Shown here: one piece after another, positions 17,687 to 26,907 of the stretch | Layout: every line of letters starts with the position of its first letter | Position numbering within the stretch: position 1 is the first letter of the stretch | Source: an uncultured Draconibacterium sp. | Lineage (GTDB): Bacteria; Bacteroidota; Bacteroidia; Bacteroidales; Prolixibacteraceae | Reading direction: 5' to 3' | Assembly (NCBI RefSeq): GCF_913060805.1 | Contig: NZ_CAJXTC010000001.1 | Coordinates: 248,001-312,000, forward strand | Length of the DNA: 64,000 bases | Notes under the pieces: generated by a model | What the model was told of the DNA's origin: nothing | What the model saw: only the letters and a program-made list of their open reading frames with translations | Databases searched by the model: none | Position numbers and translations under genes: made by a program

Positions 17687-18490
17687 CTAGCAACACAGAA
17701 AAACTGCTTCGGCAAACTTTTGCGGTTGTTCGGCGTGTAACCAGTGTCCGGCATCAGGAATATCAACAATTCGGGCTTCCGGATAAATTTCTTTTATCAG
17801 TTCTTTATCCTCGTCCTGAATGTATTTTGAAAGCAAGCCACGAATAAAAATTACCGGATAAGCGGTTATAGGAATTCGATCGTCGAGCCAGTGGATATTT
17901 ACGCCACCAACTATTTCTTCAAGATAATCGTACAAAACCTCGTGGTTAACGCGCCATTGAAACTGTTTGGTTTTCTTATTTTTCTCAACGTTCTTCAACA
18001 AAAACATTCTGATGCGTTCATCATCGATTTTTTCTGCCAGAAAATCATCTACATCGTTGCGCGATTTTACCATCGAGAAATCAATGTCCTGCATGGCCAG
18101 CAGAATATTTTGGTGCAGGTAAAATTGTCCTTCTTGTTTTAGTTGCAGGTAGTCTTTTGGAGCAATGTCGGCAATTACAAGCTTTTCAACCTTTTCAGGA
18201 TAATCGGCAGCAAACCACATGGCTGTTTTTCCGCCCATGCTGTGTCCCAGTATTGTAGCTTTTTCGATGTTGTGCTTTTCAAAAAACTCCGCCAGATCAT
18301 CGCGCATGTCGTTGTAGGTATGCGATTCTGCAAATCCCGATCGCCCGTGATTTCGCTGGTCGATCATATAAACCGTATGCTTTTCTGCCAGGCGCTTGGA
18401 TATGGTCATCCAGTTATCCGACGATCCGTAAAGTCCATGTATAATTACCAGTGGCGATCCACTACCTGTTTTTCTGTAATATAAATCCAT
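17687..18490 (-). CDS. Alpha/beta hydrolase (YbfF-type esterase family)
   Basis: 267 residues. The oxyanion region IIHGLYGSSDNW (17-28), the nucleophile elbow GHSMGG with Ser 84, and the C-terminal DAGHWLHAE with the catalytic His near 249 define an alpha/beta-hydrolase fold. It resembles YbfF-like acyl esterases in the word DQRNHGRS. Substrate not known. No signal peptide, so it is cytoplasmic. It is followed on this strand, 192 bases upstream of its start, by pdxJ; a common transcript is possible but not shown. Confidence 0.9.
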   Translation of the reverse strand: MDLYYRKTGSGSPLVIIHGLYGSSDNWMTISKRLAEKHTVYMIDQRNHGRSGFAESHTYNDMRDDLAEFFEKHNIEKATILGHSMGGKTAMWFAADYPEKVEKLVIADIAPKDYLQLKQEGQFYLHQNILLAMQDIDFSMVKSRNDVDDFLAEKIDDERIRMFLLKNVEKNKKTKQFQWRVNHEVLYDYLEEIVGGVNIHWLDDRIPITAYPVIFIRGLLSKYIQDEDKELIKEIYPEARIVDIPDAGHWLHAEQPQKFAEAVFLCC

Positions 18491-18682
18491 AGTGTGTTAA
18501 CTTGTGCACTTGCCGTTTTGTTCTATTTATTGCTTGTGGAAAAAACTCAATGATTTCTATCTCTTTGATAAGAAAGCGTCAAAGGCAAGGCTTTCGAAGG
18601 TTTGAAAATTAGGGAGTTTACTTTCGTAATCGACCGGTTTCAAACCGAGAGTAACGCAGCATTTGGCGTTTTCTTACAAAGA

Positions 18683-19396
18683 TTATTTTAGGCAATCGAG
18701 GTATTTCTGAATGGTGTTTTCCAATCCTAAATAGAGTGCATCGGCAATAAGCGCATGCCCGATTGAAACTTCTTTAAGATTCGGAATTTTATGGTACATG
18801 TAATTCAGATTTTCCAAACTTAAATCGTGACCAGCATTTACATCGATACCCAAATTTGCCGCCATTTTAGCTGCTGCAACAAATGGTTCAATTGCTTTTA
18901 CATGATCAATGGGGTAAAGCGTTGCATAAGGTTCGGTGTACAATTCAATACGATCTGTTTTAATCTCGGCAGCACCTTCAACCGCTTTTTCATCCGGATC
19001 GACAAAAATAGACGTGCGAATACCGGCTTCGTGCAATCGTGCAATCACATCTTTCAGAAAACCAAGATGTTTCCATGTGTCCCAACCGTGATCGCTGGTT
19101 AATTGAGCATCGGTATCCGGCACCAAAGTTACCTGATCGGCCTGCACTTCAATAACCATTTTTAAGAAATCTTCATTGGGGTAACCTTCAATGTTAAATT
19201 CGGTGGTTATCAGTGGTTTTATCTCATAAACATCTTTGCGTGTAATGTGTCGTTCATCGGGGCGTGGATGGATGGTAATCCCCTGAGCTCCAAATTTTTG
19301 ACAATTAATAGTGGCATCCTTAACACTGGGCACTTTGCCGCCACGAGAGTTTCGCAGTGTTGCAATTTTATTTATATTTACACTAAGTCTGGTCAT
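18683..19396 (-). CDS. pdxJ: Pyridoxine 5'-phosphate synthase
   Basis: 237 residues, typical length. Signature stretches are LSVNINKIATLRNSRGG at the N-terminus, ITIHPRPDERHI (about 38-50), EVQADQVTLVPD and the C-terminal VNAGHDLSLEN and SIGHALIADAL. PdxJ condenses 1-deoxyxylulose 5-phosphate with 3-amino-2-oxopropyl phosphate to make pyridoxine 5'-phosphate, the last ring-forming step of vitamin B6 synthesis by the DXP-dependent route. It diverges from the CBS-domain gene across 66 bases; TAACTTGC on the reverse strand at 19415-19422 is a possible -7 element. Confidence 0.97.
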   Translation of the reverse strand: MTRLSVNINKIATLRNSRGGKVPSVKDATINCQKFGAQGITIHPRPDERHITRKDVYEIKPLITTEFNIEGYPNEDFLKMVIEVQADQVTLVPDTDAQLTSDHGWDTWKHLGFLKDVIARLHEAGIRTSIFVDPDEKAVEGAAEIKTDRIELYTEPYATLYPIDHVKAIEPFVAAAKMAANLGIDVNAGHDLSLENLNYMYHKIPNLKEVSIGHALIADALYLGLENTIQKYLDCLK

Positions 19397-19462
19397 AACT
19401 AAAAATTTAAAAACGCAAGTTACTATTTTCAGGCTGAACGATTAACATTAAACAGTAAAGTT

Positions 19463-20128
19463 TTGTTGGCAGATAAACTAATATCAGATGTAATTCCGTC
19501 GGTGAGCAGTTCCGAAACAGGGCGTAAAGCGCTGAGTCATATGGATGTTTACCGTGTTTCGCATATCCCGGTGGTTGACGATGCCAAATACCTGGGACTT
19601 GTTTCCGATAAATTGATTTACGATCTGAATCTGGTAGAAACCCCGCTTTCAACAGCAGTCGACAAGTTAAATACTACGCATGCGCACCGCGATCAGCATA
19701 TTTTCGAGCTGGCAATTGTAATGTACAAACTAAAAATTAGCGTGCTGCCGGTGCTCGATGAGGATCATTATTATCTGGGAGCAATTACCTTGTACGATTT
19801 GGCACGACGATTTGCCAGCCTGTTCTCGTTGCAGGAAGTTGGTGGTGTGCTGGTTATTGAAATGAATGTGAGCGATTATTCGGTTTCACAGATCAGTCAG
19901 ATTGTGGAAAGTAATGATGTAAAAATACTCAGCTTCTTTATCGATCGTAAACCCGGGGCGAATGTTTTGGATGTGATTTTAAAACTCGACTCGGAAGAAT
20001 TGTCCGGAGTTGTTCAGGCACTGATGCGTTATGATTATAATGTAAAAGCCATTTATCAGGATCGGTCGATGTTGAATGATCTGTACCAGGATCGTTTCGA
20101 CCAGTTTATGAAATTTATGAATATTTAA
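19463..20128 (+). CDS. CBS-domain protein
   Basis: 221 residues with two tandem CBS repeats (about 1-65 and 66-125) built from VIPSVSSSETGRKALSHMDVYRVSHIPVVDD-like and AIVMYKLKISVLPVLDE-like halves, followed by an ACT-like or ferredoxin-fold C-terminal region. No catalytic domain. The start is a TTG (19463) because homologues begin MLA and no ATG is in frame before it. CBS pairs usually bind adenosine nucleotides and so sense energy state. It is followed 13 bases later by nadK. Confidence 0.88.
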   Translation: MLADKLISDVIPSVSSSETGRKALSHMDVYRVSHIPVVDDAKYLGLVSDKLIYDLNLVETPLSTAVDKLNTTHAHRDQHIFELAIVMYKLKISVLPVLDEDHYYLGAITLYDLARRFASLFSLQEVGGVLVIEMNVSDYSVSQISQIVESNDVKILSFFIDRKPGANVLDVILKLDSEELSGVVQALMRYDYNVKAIYQDRSMLNDLYQDRFDQFMKFMNI

Positions 20129-20141
20129 ATCCATTCGAATA

Positions 20142-21032
20142 GTGAAAGTTGCAGTATTTGGCACACTGGTTTCCGATGATTTTGTTCCTGTTTTGCAGGA
20201 ATTTTTTGGCTTTTTGCGCGCTAAAAATATCGAAGTACAATTATACAAACCTTTTTATTCTCACCTAGTTGAAGAGTTGAACAGCTCAACTTATTATACC
20301 TCCTTTTTTCATTCGTATTCTGATTTTGATCCCGACAACGACTTTATTTTTAGTGTTGGGGGCGACGGAACATTTCTGCAGTCAGTACTGAATATCCGTA
20401 ATTTCGATATCCCGGTAATTGGATTGAACGGTGGTCGTTTGGGATTTCTGGCGGATATTTCGGAAGACCAGGTACATTATGCACTCGATAGTATTTTTAG
20501 CAAGAATTATAAAATTGTTGAGCGCTCGATGCTGGAGATAGAATTCTCGAACCAGGAAAATCTCGATTTTAACTTTGCATTGAATGAAATGACGGTGCTG
20601 AAAACCGACAACTCATCGATGTTAAATGTTACGGCACGGGTTAACGGCGAGTTTCTGAATAACTACTGGGCCGATGGTTTAATCATTGCCACTCCAACAG
20701 GATCGACAGCTTATTCGTTAAGCGTTGGTGGCCCTATTTTAACACCCAACTCGGCCAACTTTGTAATTACACCGCTGGCACCGCACAACCTCACTATTCG
20801 GCCAATTGTTGTGCCCGACACCTCCGAAATTGAACTAACTGTTGAAGGCCGTGGAACCAACTACCTCACTTCGCTTGATTCGCGCTCGTTTGCTGTTGAG
20901 TTTTCTACAAAAATAAAAGTGAAAAAAGCCGGGTTTAAACTCAAAACTCTGCAACTACCGGAGCAGCCATTTTTTAATACCTTACGTAGTAAGCTAATGT
21001 GGGGAATGGACCGCAGAAACTACAATTCATAG
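20142..21032 (+). CDS. nadK: NAD kinase
   Basis: 296 residues. The GGDGT motif that binds ATP/NAD is at 73-77, followed by GLNGGRLGFLADI (about 95-107) and the NE motif plus TPTGSTAYSLSVGGPIL, all classical for NAD kinase. The enzyme phosphorylates NAD to NADP in the cytoplasm. The start is a GTG at 20142. It sits 13 bases after the CBS-domain gene, with which it probably shares a transcript. A -7 promoter element after it drives the next operon. Confidence 0.97.
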   Translation: MKVAVFGTLVSDDFVPVLQEFFGFLRAKNIEVQLYKPFYSHLVEELNSSTYYTSFFHSYSDFDPDNDFIFSVGGDGTFLQSVLNIRNFDIPVIGLNGGRLGFLADISEDQVHYALDSIFSKNYKIVERSMLEIEFSNQENLDFNFALNEMTVLKTDNSSMLNVTARVNGEFLNNYWADGLIIATPTGSTAYSLSVGGPILTPNSANFVITPLAPHNLTIRPIVVPDTSEIELTVEGRGTNYLTSLDSRSFAVEFSTKIKVKKAGFKLKTLQLPEQPFFNTLRSKLMWGMDRRNYNS

Positions 21033-21338
21033 GGCTACTTAACAATTTTTAATCTTTGTTTCGGTTTTATAATAACAAAGGAGCATGTTATTTTTAGAAT
21101 TATATTACTTTTGTAGCTTTTGAAAGCAAAAGATAAAACGTTTTTATACGTTTAAGTTCATTGATATTCAGTTTGTTATGAGATTGGTTTTTGTTCTGCG
21201 ATTTGTGTGTTTTTGTAGCTTTTTAAGCTGAGAAAAAACAAGCTTGAAACCGACAGCGATCATTTCATTTCAAAATGAAGAAAGTGATAAAATAACATGT
21301 CTGAAACCTTTGTTAAATAAACGAAATTGAATACCAAG
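21033..21338. other. Intergenic region with promoter for the barrel-uppS-bamA-skp cluster
   Basis: About 306 bases with a TAnnTTTG match (TACTTTTG) at 21106-21113 and further T-rich words. No gene and no clear terminator after nadK were seen. The leader to the next ATG would be about 220 bases, unusually long for this window. Confidence 0.4.
21106..21113 (+). promoter_or_regulatory. -7 promoter element (TACTTTTG)
   Basis: Exact match to TAnnTTTG, 226 bases before the first ATG of the barrel-uppS-bamA-skp cluster; no clear -33 element. Confidence 0.4.
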
Positions 21339-22136
21339 ATGAAGAAATTACTATTGGTGTTTGTTACAGTTTTGCTGACTGTTTCAGTACATGCACAAAA
21401 AACAGCTGACATCGGAATCTGGGGAGGTACATTAACATCGGTACATGGCGACATGGATGATGACACCCCGTTTCAATCGTTCAATTTAAATTTTGGAGCT
21501 TATTTCAGGTATAATTTTAATGCCCGCGTAGGCATGCGTGCCATGTTCCTTACCGGTACATTTGCCAGCGAAGGAACAGTGGAAACTGCGCCATGGGAGT
21601 TCGATAAATCGGTTCAGGATTTATCCTTGCAGGCAGAAATTAATTACCTGAGGTATATTTTAGGTAAAAAGAAGATTCGGTTTAGTCCGTATGTAACTTT
21701 CGGAATTGGAGTCGCTTATTTTCCCTACACTTTTACATCGGGGCGATTGGCCACAGATCCGTTAGGACCTGCAGGAATTTTAGGATTCAATCCTGACCAC
21801 CCGGAACTGGAATACGATCCGGCAACAGGAAATCCGATTATAGTGGACTACGAAGAATCAGTAACAACACTTACCATTCCGTTTGGAATGGGTTTTAAAT
21901 ATACCATTGGCGATCGTTTGGGAGTAGGAGTAGAATACCAGATGCGCAAATATATGAGCGATCAATTGGATGATTTGGATGATCCGCTGGCACATGTAAA
22001 TGGTTTTGGCGAAACCATCACGTATAACGATGGTTCGCATAATAACGACTGGGCAGGATATTTGGGGGTACATCTCACATATATGATTTTTATAGGCAAA
22101 AAGGCTTGTCCGGCCTACGATGCTAAAAATTGGTGA
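21339..22136 (+). CDS. Outer membrane beta-barrel protein (DUF6089-like)
   Basis: 265 residues from ATG 21339 (a TTG four codons upstream would also be in frame but breaks the signal peptide). The signal peptide ends at VHAQ. The rest alternates hydrophobic and polar residues in beta-strand fashion, with turns such as GKKKIRFSPYVTFGIGVAYFPYTF, typical of an 8-10-stranded barrel. Such a gene commonly lies immediately before uppS in Bacteroidota. Its stop codon shares a base with the uppS start (TGATG), pointing to coupled translation. Confidence 0.85.
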   Translation: MKKLLLVFVTVLLTVSVHAQKTADIGIWGGTLTSVHGDMDDDTPFQSFNLNFGAYFRYNFNARVGMRAMFLTGTFASEGTVETAPWEFDKSVQDLSLQAEINYLRYILGKKKIRFSPYVTFGIGVAYFPYTFTSGRLATDPLGPAGILGFNPDHPELEYDPATGNPIIVDYEESVTTLTIPFGMGFKYTIGDRLGVGVEYQMRKYMSDQLDDLDDPLAHVNGFGETITYNDGSHNNDWAGYLGVHLTYMIFIGKKACPAYDAKNW

Positions 22137-22879
22137 TGAAAACAGTTGACAAATTAGATAGCAATAATATACCAAAACATATTGCCATTATTATGGATGG
22201 CAATGGAAGGTGGGCCGCTCAACATGGCAAACCCCGCGTTATGGGACACGAAAACGGCGTTGAGTCGGTTCGTTCCGTAGTTGAGGGAGCCGGCGAAATT
22301 GGCGTAAAACACCTTACTCTTTATGCATTTTCCACCGAAAACTGGGACCGCCCAAAAGAAGAAGTTGAAGCACTAATGGCACTTTTAGTACATGCCATTG
22401 AAGCCGAAACAACAGAGCTGAACAAAAACAATGTTCGGCTGAGTGTTATCGGTTGTGTGCACGAAATGCCCGAAAATGTGCAGGCAAAACTTCAGGGATG
22501 TGTTGATGCATTAAAAGATAATACCGGGTTAAACCTGGTGTTGGCCTTAAGTTACAGCGGACGCTGGGATGTGCTTAATGCCGTAAAAAATCTGGCCAAC
22601 GATTTGGCCCAAAACAAGATTACACAAGAAAAAATAAATAACGAACTGTTCCAAAATTATTTGTCTACCTCAGAATTGCCCGATCCGGAGCTGATGATAA
22701 GAACCAGCGGCGAATATCGGATTAGCAACTTTTTGTTGTGGCAAATAGCTTACTCTGAATTGTATTTTACGAATAAATTGTGGCCTGATTTTAGAAAGGA
22801 CGATTTATTTGAAGCCATTATTGATTATCAGAACAGAGAGAGAAGATTTGGAAAAACAAGTGAACAGTTAACGAGCTAA
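22136..22879 (+). CDS. uppS: Isoprenyl transferase (undecaprenyl diphosphate synthase)
   Basis: 247 residues from ATG 22136. The start is chosen because the previous stop TGA overlaps as TGATG; TTG and GTG codons just upstream are less likely. The catalytic Asp 21 lies in IIMDGNGRWA, with further conserved words GVKHLTLYAFSTENW, SGRWDVLNAV and PDPELMIRTSGEYRISNFLLWQ. It adds isopentenyl units to farnesyl diphosphate to give the C55 lipid carrier needed for peptidoglycan and other envelope glycans. It belongs to a cluster with bamA and skp. Confidence 0.97.
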   Translation: MKTVDKLDSNNIPKHIAIIMDGNGRWAAQHGKPRVMGHENGVESVRSVVEGAGEIGVKHLTLYAFSTENWDRPKEEVEALMALLVHAIEAETTELNKNNVRLSVIGCVHEMPENVQAKLQGCVDALKDNTGLNLVLALSYSGRWDVLNAVKNLANDLAQNKITQEKINNELFQNYLSTSELPDPELMIRTSGEYRISNFLLWQIAYSELYFTNKLWPDFRKDDLFEAIIDYQNRERRFGKTSEQLTS

Positions 22880-22883
22880 TTTT

Positions 22884-25598
22884 ATGACTAGAATCAAAAG
22901 ACCATTAGTCGCCTTTTTATTCCTTTTTGTAGCGTTTGTACCACAGCTATTTGCACAAGAAGCCGACAGTACAAACTTTTCAATCTACTATTCAAGCGCA
23001 CGCAAGTATACAATTGCCGATGTGCAGGTTTCAGGAATCCGTTATCTGGATAAAAATGTACTTATCCAGCTGTCGGGTTTAAAAGTAGGCGATGAAATAA
23101 TGGTACCGGGAGATGCAATAACGCTGGCGATAAAAAAACTTTGGCAACAGGGCCTGTTTTCGGATGTGAAAATACAGGCGACCAAAATTGTCGGAAGCCA
23201 GATTTGGATAGATATTTATTTGCAGGAGCGGCCTCGCTTGGGAGACGTAAACTTTTATGGTGTTTCAAAATCTGAAAAAGACGATATCACTGAAAAAGTT
23301 CTGCTTCTAAAAGGAAGTCAGATTACCGATCACCAGGTAAACAGCGCCGAACGAACAATTATGAACCTCTTCCACGGAAAAGGTTTCCTTAACACCGAGG
23401 TTAACATTGTTCAGCGCGACGATACCACTCAAAACAATAGTGTTATCCTGGATATTTACGTCGACAAAAAAGAAAAGGTAAAGGTTAATAATATCGACAT
23501 TATTGGCAACGAAGCACTTTCGGATGTTACGCTTGAACGCGCCATGAAAAAGACAAACGAAAAGTCGTTGCGAAATTTCTTTAAAACCAAAAAATTCCTT
23601 CAGGAAGAATACGATAAAGATCAGGCGAACCTTATCGATAAATACAACGAAAAGGGTTACCGCGATGCAATTATCGTACAAGATTCGGTTTATCAGGTAG
23701 AAGTTGGTAGAAAAGATAAACCCCGGGTTAACATCGATATTGACGTTGAAGAGGGCGATAAATACTACTTTGGCGATATTCGCTGGGTAGGAAACACGGT
23801 TTATCCTTCCGATTACCTCGATTTGCGTTTGGGAATCAAAAAAGGAGACGTATTTAACCAAAAAATATTGGATAAACGCCTGTTCGACAACGAAGAAGGT
23901 TTGAACAACGTTTATCTCGACAGAGGATACTTATTCTTTAACCTTGATCCGGTTGAGGTTAACATCAACGGAGATACCATTAATTACGAAATGCGTATTT
24001 ACGAAGGTAAGCAGGCAACAATTAACGAAGTGCGTATTGTGGGTAACACCAAAACGCACGAGCACGTTGCCCGACGAGAGTTACGTACTTATCCCGGCGA
24101 TCTTTTCAGTAAAACATTGCTGATGCGTTCGTACAGGGAATTGGCCCAGCTCGGACACTTCGATCCGGAATCAATTAACCCTGATGTTCAGCCACACCCT
24201 GAAGAAGGAACTGTGGATATTGAATACCAGCTTCAGGAAAAAGCAAACGACCAGATTGAACTTTCAGGTGGTTGGGGAGCCGGTATGTTTGTTGGATCGG
24301 TAGGTTTGAAATTTGCCAACTTCTCGGTTCGTAACATTTTTAATAAAGAAGCCTGGAGACCGCTGCCAACCGGTGATGGTCAGACACTGAGTTTGCGTTA
24401 CCAAACAAGTGGTAAGTATTACCGTACCATTAGTTTGTCGTTTATCGAGCCATGGTTAGGTGGTAAAAAACCTAATTCATTCTCGGTATCGTTATCGCAC
24501 TCGCGAATTAACTACAGTGCCAACCGATATACACAACGTTATAATCCTTACGGTTATGGTAGCAGCTATGGTTATTCTCCTTATGGTTACGGCGGTTATG
24601 GCGGTGGCTATGGTTACTCTCCTTATGGTTCAGGTTATTCGCCATACGGATACGGAGGTTACAATTCTTATCCGCAATACCAGTATAACTACGATTCGGA
24701 AAATACAAACGAAGACGACGATCAGATTTGGGAAACCACAGCATTGGCGTTAGGTTACGGATATCGTTTGTCGTGGCCTGATGACTACTTTACCGTTTAT
24801 CACGAATTGTCGTTAGAGCATTATAACCTGCAAAACATGGGAAGTATGTTCTATTTTATGGCAGACGAAAACGGTCAGGTGAACGGAACATTTAACAACC
24901 TTAGTTTTAAAACAGTTTTCGGACGTAGTTCGGTTGATAACCCATTGTATTCACGTAGAGGTTCTAATCTTTCGCTGGCTTTAAAAATTACTCCACCATA
25001 CTCGTGGTTTAACGACAAAAACTATTCGGATGAAAGTATTTCGAATGAAGAGCGGTACAAATGGATTGAATACCATAAATGGTTATTGAAAGGGCAGTGG
25101 TTTACACCGCTTACCAACCCGGGAGGAGAACATACACTGGTGTTAAAAACAGCACTGGAAATGGGATTCCTTGGCTATTTCGATTCAGGTCGTAAATCAC
25201 CTTTCGAAGGATTTATTGTTGGTGGTTCAGGTATGTCAGGTTATAATATGTATGGTAACGATTACATCTCGCTGCGGGGTTATAAAGACTACAGTTTGAG
25301 TCCGAGAAACGGTTCGAATATGTATTCTAAATTTACCACAGAACTTCGTTTCCCGATTACTTTGAAACCAAGTGCAACCATTTACGCGCTGGCATTTGCT
25401 GAAGCAGGTAACGCCGGAATCAGTTTCCAGAATTACGTACCGTTTAAGTTGCACCGATCAGCCGGTGTAGGTGTACGTATCTTCCTGCCAATGTTCGGGT
25501 TAATGGGTATCGACTGGGGTTATGGATTTGACGATGTACCGGGTGTTCCCGATGCTGCAGGTAGCCAGTTCCACTTCGTAATTGGTCAGCAATTCTAG
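22884..25598 (+). CDS. bamA: Outer membrane protein assembly factor BamA
   Basis: 904 residues. A signal peptide (residues 1-25, ending FAQ) is followed by five POTRA domains (about 37-450; words such as VSGIRYLDKNVLIQLSGLKVGD and VGNTKTHEHVARREL) and a C-terminal beta barrel. A tyrosine/glycine-rich insert (nt 24529-24690, residues about 549-602) with repeated YGYSPYG and GYGGYG units interrupts the barrel. The end QFHFVIGQQF has the final aromatic residue usual for barrel proteins. BamA folds outer membrane proteins. Downstream are two Skp-type chaperone genes with only 65 and 177-207 base gaps. Confidence 0.97.
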   Translation: MTRIKRPLVAFLFLFVAFVPQLFAQEADSTNFSIYYSSARKYTIADVQVSGIRYLDKNVLIQLSGLKVGDEIMVPGDAITLAIKKLWQQGLFSDVKIQATKIVGSQIWIDIYLQERPRLGDVNFYGVSKSEKDDITEKVLLLKGSQITDHQVNSAERTIMNLFHGKGFLNTEVNIVQRDDTTQNNSVILDIYVDKKEKVKVNNIDIIGNEALSDVTLERAMKKTNEKSLRNFFKTKKFLQEEYDKDQANLIDKYNEKGYRDAIIVQDSVYQVEVGRKDKPRVNIDIDVEEGDKYYFGDIRWVGNTVYPSDYLDLRLGIKKGDVFNQKILDKRLFDNEEGLNNVYLDRGYLFFNLDPVEVNINGDTINYEMRIYEGKQATINEVRIVGNTKTHEHVARRELRTYPGDLFSKTLLMRSYRELAQLGHFDPESINPDVQPHPEEGTVDIEYQLQEKANDQIELSGGWGAGMFVGSVGLKFANFSVRNIFNKEAWRPLPTGDGQTLSLRYQTSGKYYRTISLSFIEPWLGGKKPNSFSVSLSHSRINYSANRYTQRYNPYGYGSSYGYSPYGYGGYGGGYGYSPYGSGYSPYGYGGYNSYPQYQYNYDSENTNEDDDQIWETTALALGYGYRLSWPDDYFTVYHELSLEHYNLQNMGSMFYFMADENGQVNGTFNNLSFKTVFGRSSVDNPLYSRRGSNLSLALKITPPYSWFNDKNYSDESISNEERYKWIEYHKWLLKGQWFTPLTNPGGEHTLVLKTALEMGFLGYFDSGRKSPFEGFIVGGSGMSGYNMYGNDYISLRGYKDYSLSPRNGSNMYSKFTTELRFPITLKPSATIYALAFAEAGNAGISFQNYVPFKLHRSAGVGVRIFLPMFGLMGIDWGYGFDDVPGVPDAAGSQFHFVIGQQF

Positions 25599-25662
25599 TA
25601 GAAAATAGCTTTGGCATAAAATATGATAGACAAAAACCAGTTTAACTAAAAAAGAATTTGCC

Positions 25663-26175
25663 ATGAAGAAAATTATTTTATCAATTGCAGTAATATTTTC
25701 AGTAACATTATTTGCAAGCGCTCAGAAATACGCTTTCATTGATTCTGAGTACATTATGGAAAACATTCCATCGTTTAACGCTGCGCAGGAGCAACTAAAT
25801 CAGTTGTCGTCGCAATACCAAAAAGAACTGGAATCGATGCATGCTGAGATCGAGCAAATGTATCAGGATTTTCAGGCCGAAAGCGTGCTCTTGTCTGAAG
25901 ACATGAAACGCAAACGCGAAGATGTGATTATTACCAAAGAAAAAGATTATAAAACTTTGCAACGTAAGTATTTTGGGCCAAGTGGCGACCTGTTCAAGAA
26001 ACGTCAGGGATTGATCAAACCTATTCAGGACGACATCTTTAACGCTGTTCAGGAAATAGCTACCGATGGTAGTTATGCTGTGATTTTTGATAAGGCCGGC
26101 GACGCTACTTTATTCTATACCAATCCACGTTACGATCTCAGCGACGAAGTACTGAGAAAACTGGGGTATAAATAG
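25663..26175 (+). CDS. Skp/OmpH-family periplasmic chaperone 1
   Basis: 170 residues. Signal peptide MKKIILSIAVIFSVTLFASAQ, then KYAFIDSEYIMENIPSF, a long coiled-coil arm rich in Gln, Glu and Lys (about 45-120), and a return strand ending in YAVIFDKAGDATLFY. This is the tentacle-like Skp/OmpH fold that holds unfolded outer membrane proteins in the periplasm. The position right after bamA is the usual one in Bacteroidota. Confidence 0.92.
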   Translation: MKKIILSIAVIFSVTLFASAQKYAFIDSEYIMENIPSFNAAQEQLNQLSSQYQKELESMHAEIEQMYQDFQAESVLLSEDMKRKREDVIITKEKDYKTLQRKYFGPSGDLFKKRQGLIKPIQDDIFNAVQEIATDGSYAVIFDKAGDATLFYTNPRYDLSDEVLRKLGYK

Positions 26176-26347
26176 ATCAATAGTTCGCTTTTAAAATAGA
26201 ATGATTCGACCTAAACGAGCATGGAGTAAGATACGTCTTTAATTATTGTCGTAAACCATGCGAGTTACATACGATACAAAAGAAAATAAACCATTTTAAT
26301 CGTATGAAATCAATTGTTCATTTTAACTATTAATTGGTATTAAATAC

Positions 26348-26355
26348 TATATTTG
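26348..26355 (+). promoter_or_regulatory. -7 promoter element (TATATTTG)
   Basis: Exact TAnnTTTG match, 28 bases before the ATG at 26383. It supports the shorter start for the second Skp gene and suggests that gene also has its own promoter. Confidence 0.45.
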
Positions 26356-26382
26356 CAAGCAAAAATTAAGACCACATTGATT

Positions 26383-26907
26383 ATGAGAAATTTAATGAAA
26401 TTAATGGCAGTGCTAATGTTCACTGTAGCATCATATACTGCTGCCAATGCGCAATCTTTAAAATTCGGTCACATCGACCTACAGGCGTTGGTTCAGGTTA
26501 TGCCGGAAAGAACTGCTGCTGAAGCCGAGTTTAATACTTTCCAGGGTGAATTGGAAGAAATTCTTGGTGAAATGCAAAAAGACTACCAGGCAAAACTAGG
26601 CGAATTTGAAGCCATGGGAGAAGAGGTTTCTGAAATTAAAAGAAACGCAAAGATTGCCGAAATTCAGGATGTACAACAACGCATTCAGAATTACCAGGTT
26701 ACTGCACAACAGCAGGTACAACAAAAACAAGCTGAGCTTTTAGGACCTGTTTTCGATAAAGCAGAAGAGGCCATTGAAGCAGTAGCTAAAGAACAAGGTC
26801 TGATTTATGTTTTCGACTCAGGTGCAGGAAACAGAACTATTCTTTACAAGTCGAACCAAAGTGTTGACGTATTACCATTGGTAAAAGCTAAATTGGGTAT
26901 TCAGTAA
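26383..26907 (+). CDS. Skp/OmpH-family periplasmic chaperone 2
   Basis: 174 residues from ATG 26383. Signal peptide to NAQ (about residue 24), then LKFGHIDLQALVQVMPERTAAEAEF, a long Gln-rich coiled coil (VQQRIQNYQVTAQQQVQQKQ, about 95-115) and a conserved end with GLIYVFDSGAGNRTILY. Same family as the gene before it, with about 30% visible resemblance, so these are diverged paralogues and may prefer different client proteins. A GAAA-loop terminator follows 24 bases after the stop and ends the bamA cluster. Confidence 0.92.
   Translation: MRNLMKLMAVLMFTVASYTAANAQSLKFGHIDLQALVQVMPERTAAEAEFNTFQGELEEILGEMQKDYQAKLGEFEAMGEEVSEIKRNAKIAEIQDVQQRIQNYQVTAQQQVQQKQAELLGPVFDKAEEAIEAVAKEQGLIYVFDSGAGNRTILYKSNQSVDVLPLVKAKLGIQ

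Noticed and set aside
24540-24670. Repeated short units that could suggest a CRISPR or tandem-repeat array
   Set aside because: The repeats are in frame, irregular in spacing and encode the YGY/SPYG loop of BamA; there are no uniform repeats with unique spacers and no cas genes.
24460-24753. 97-residue frame with repeated Met-Val-Thr-type words overlapping bamA
   Set aside because: It is the +1 shadow of the Tyr/Gly-rich repeat in BamA; the bamA frame is continuous and carries the POTRA and barrel features.
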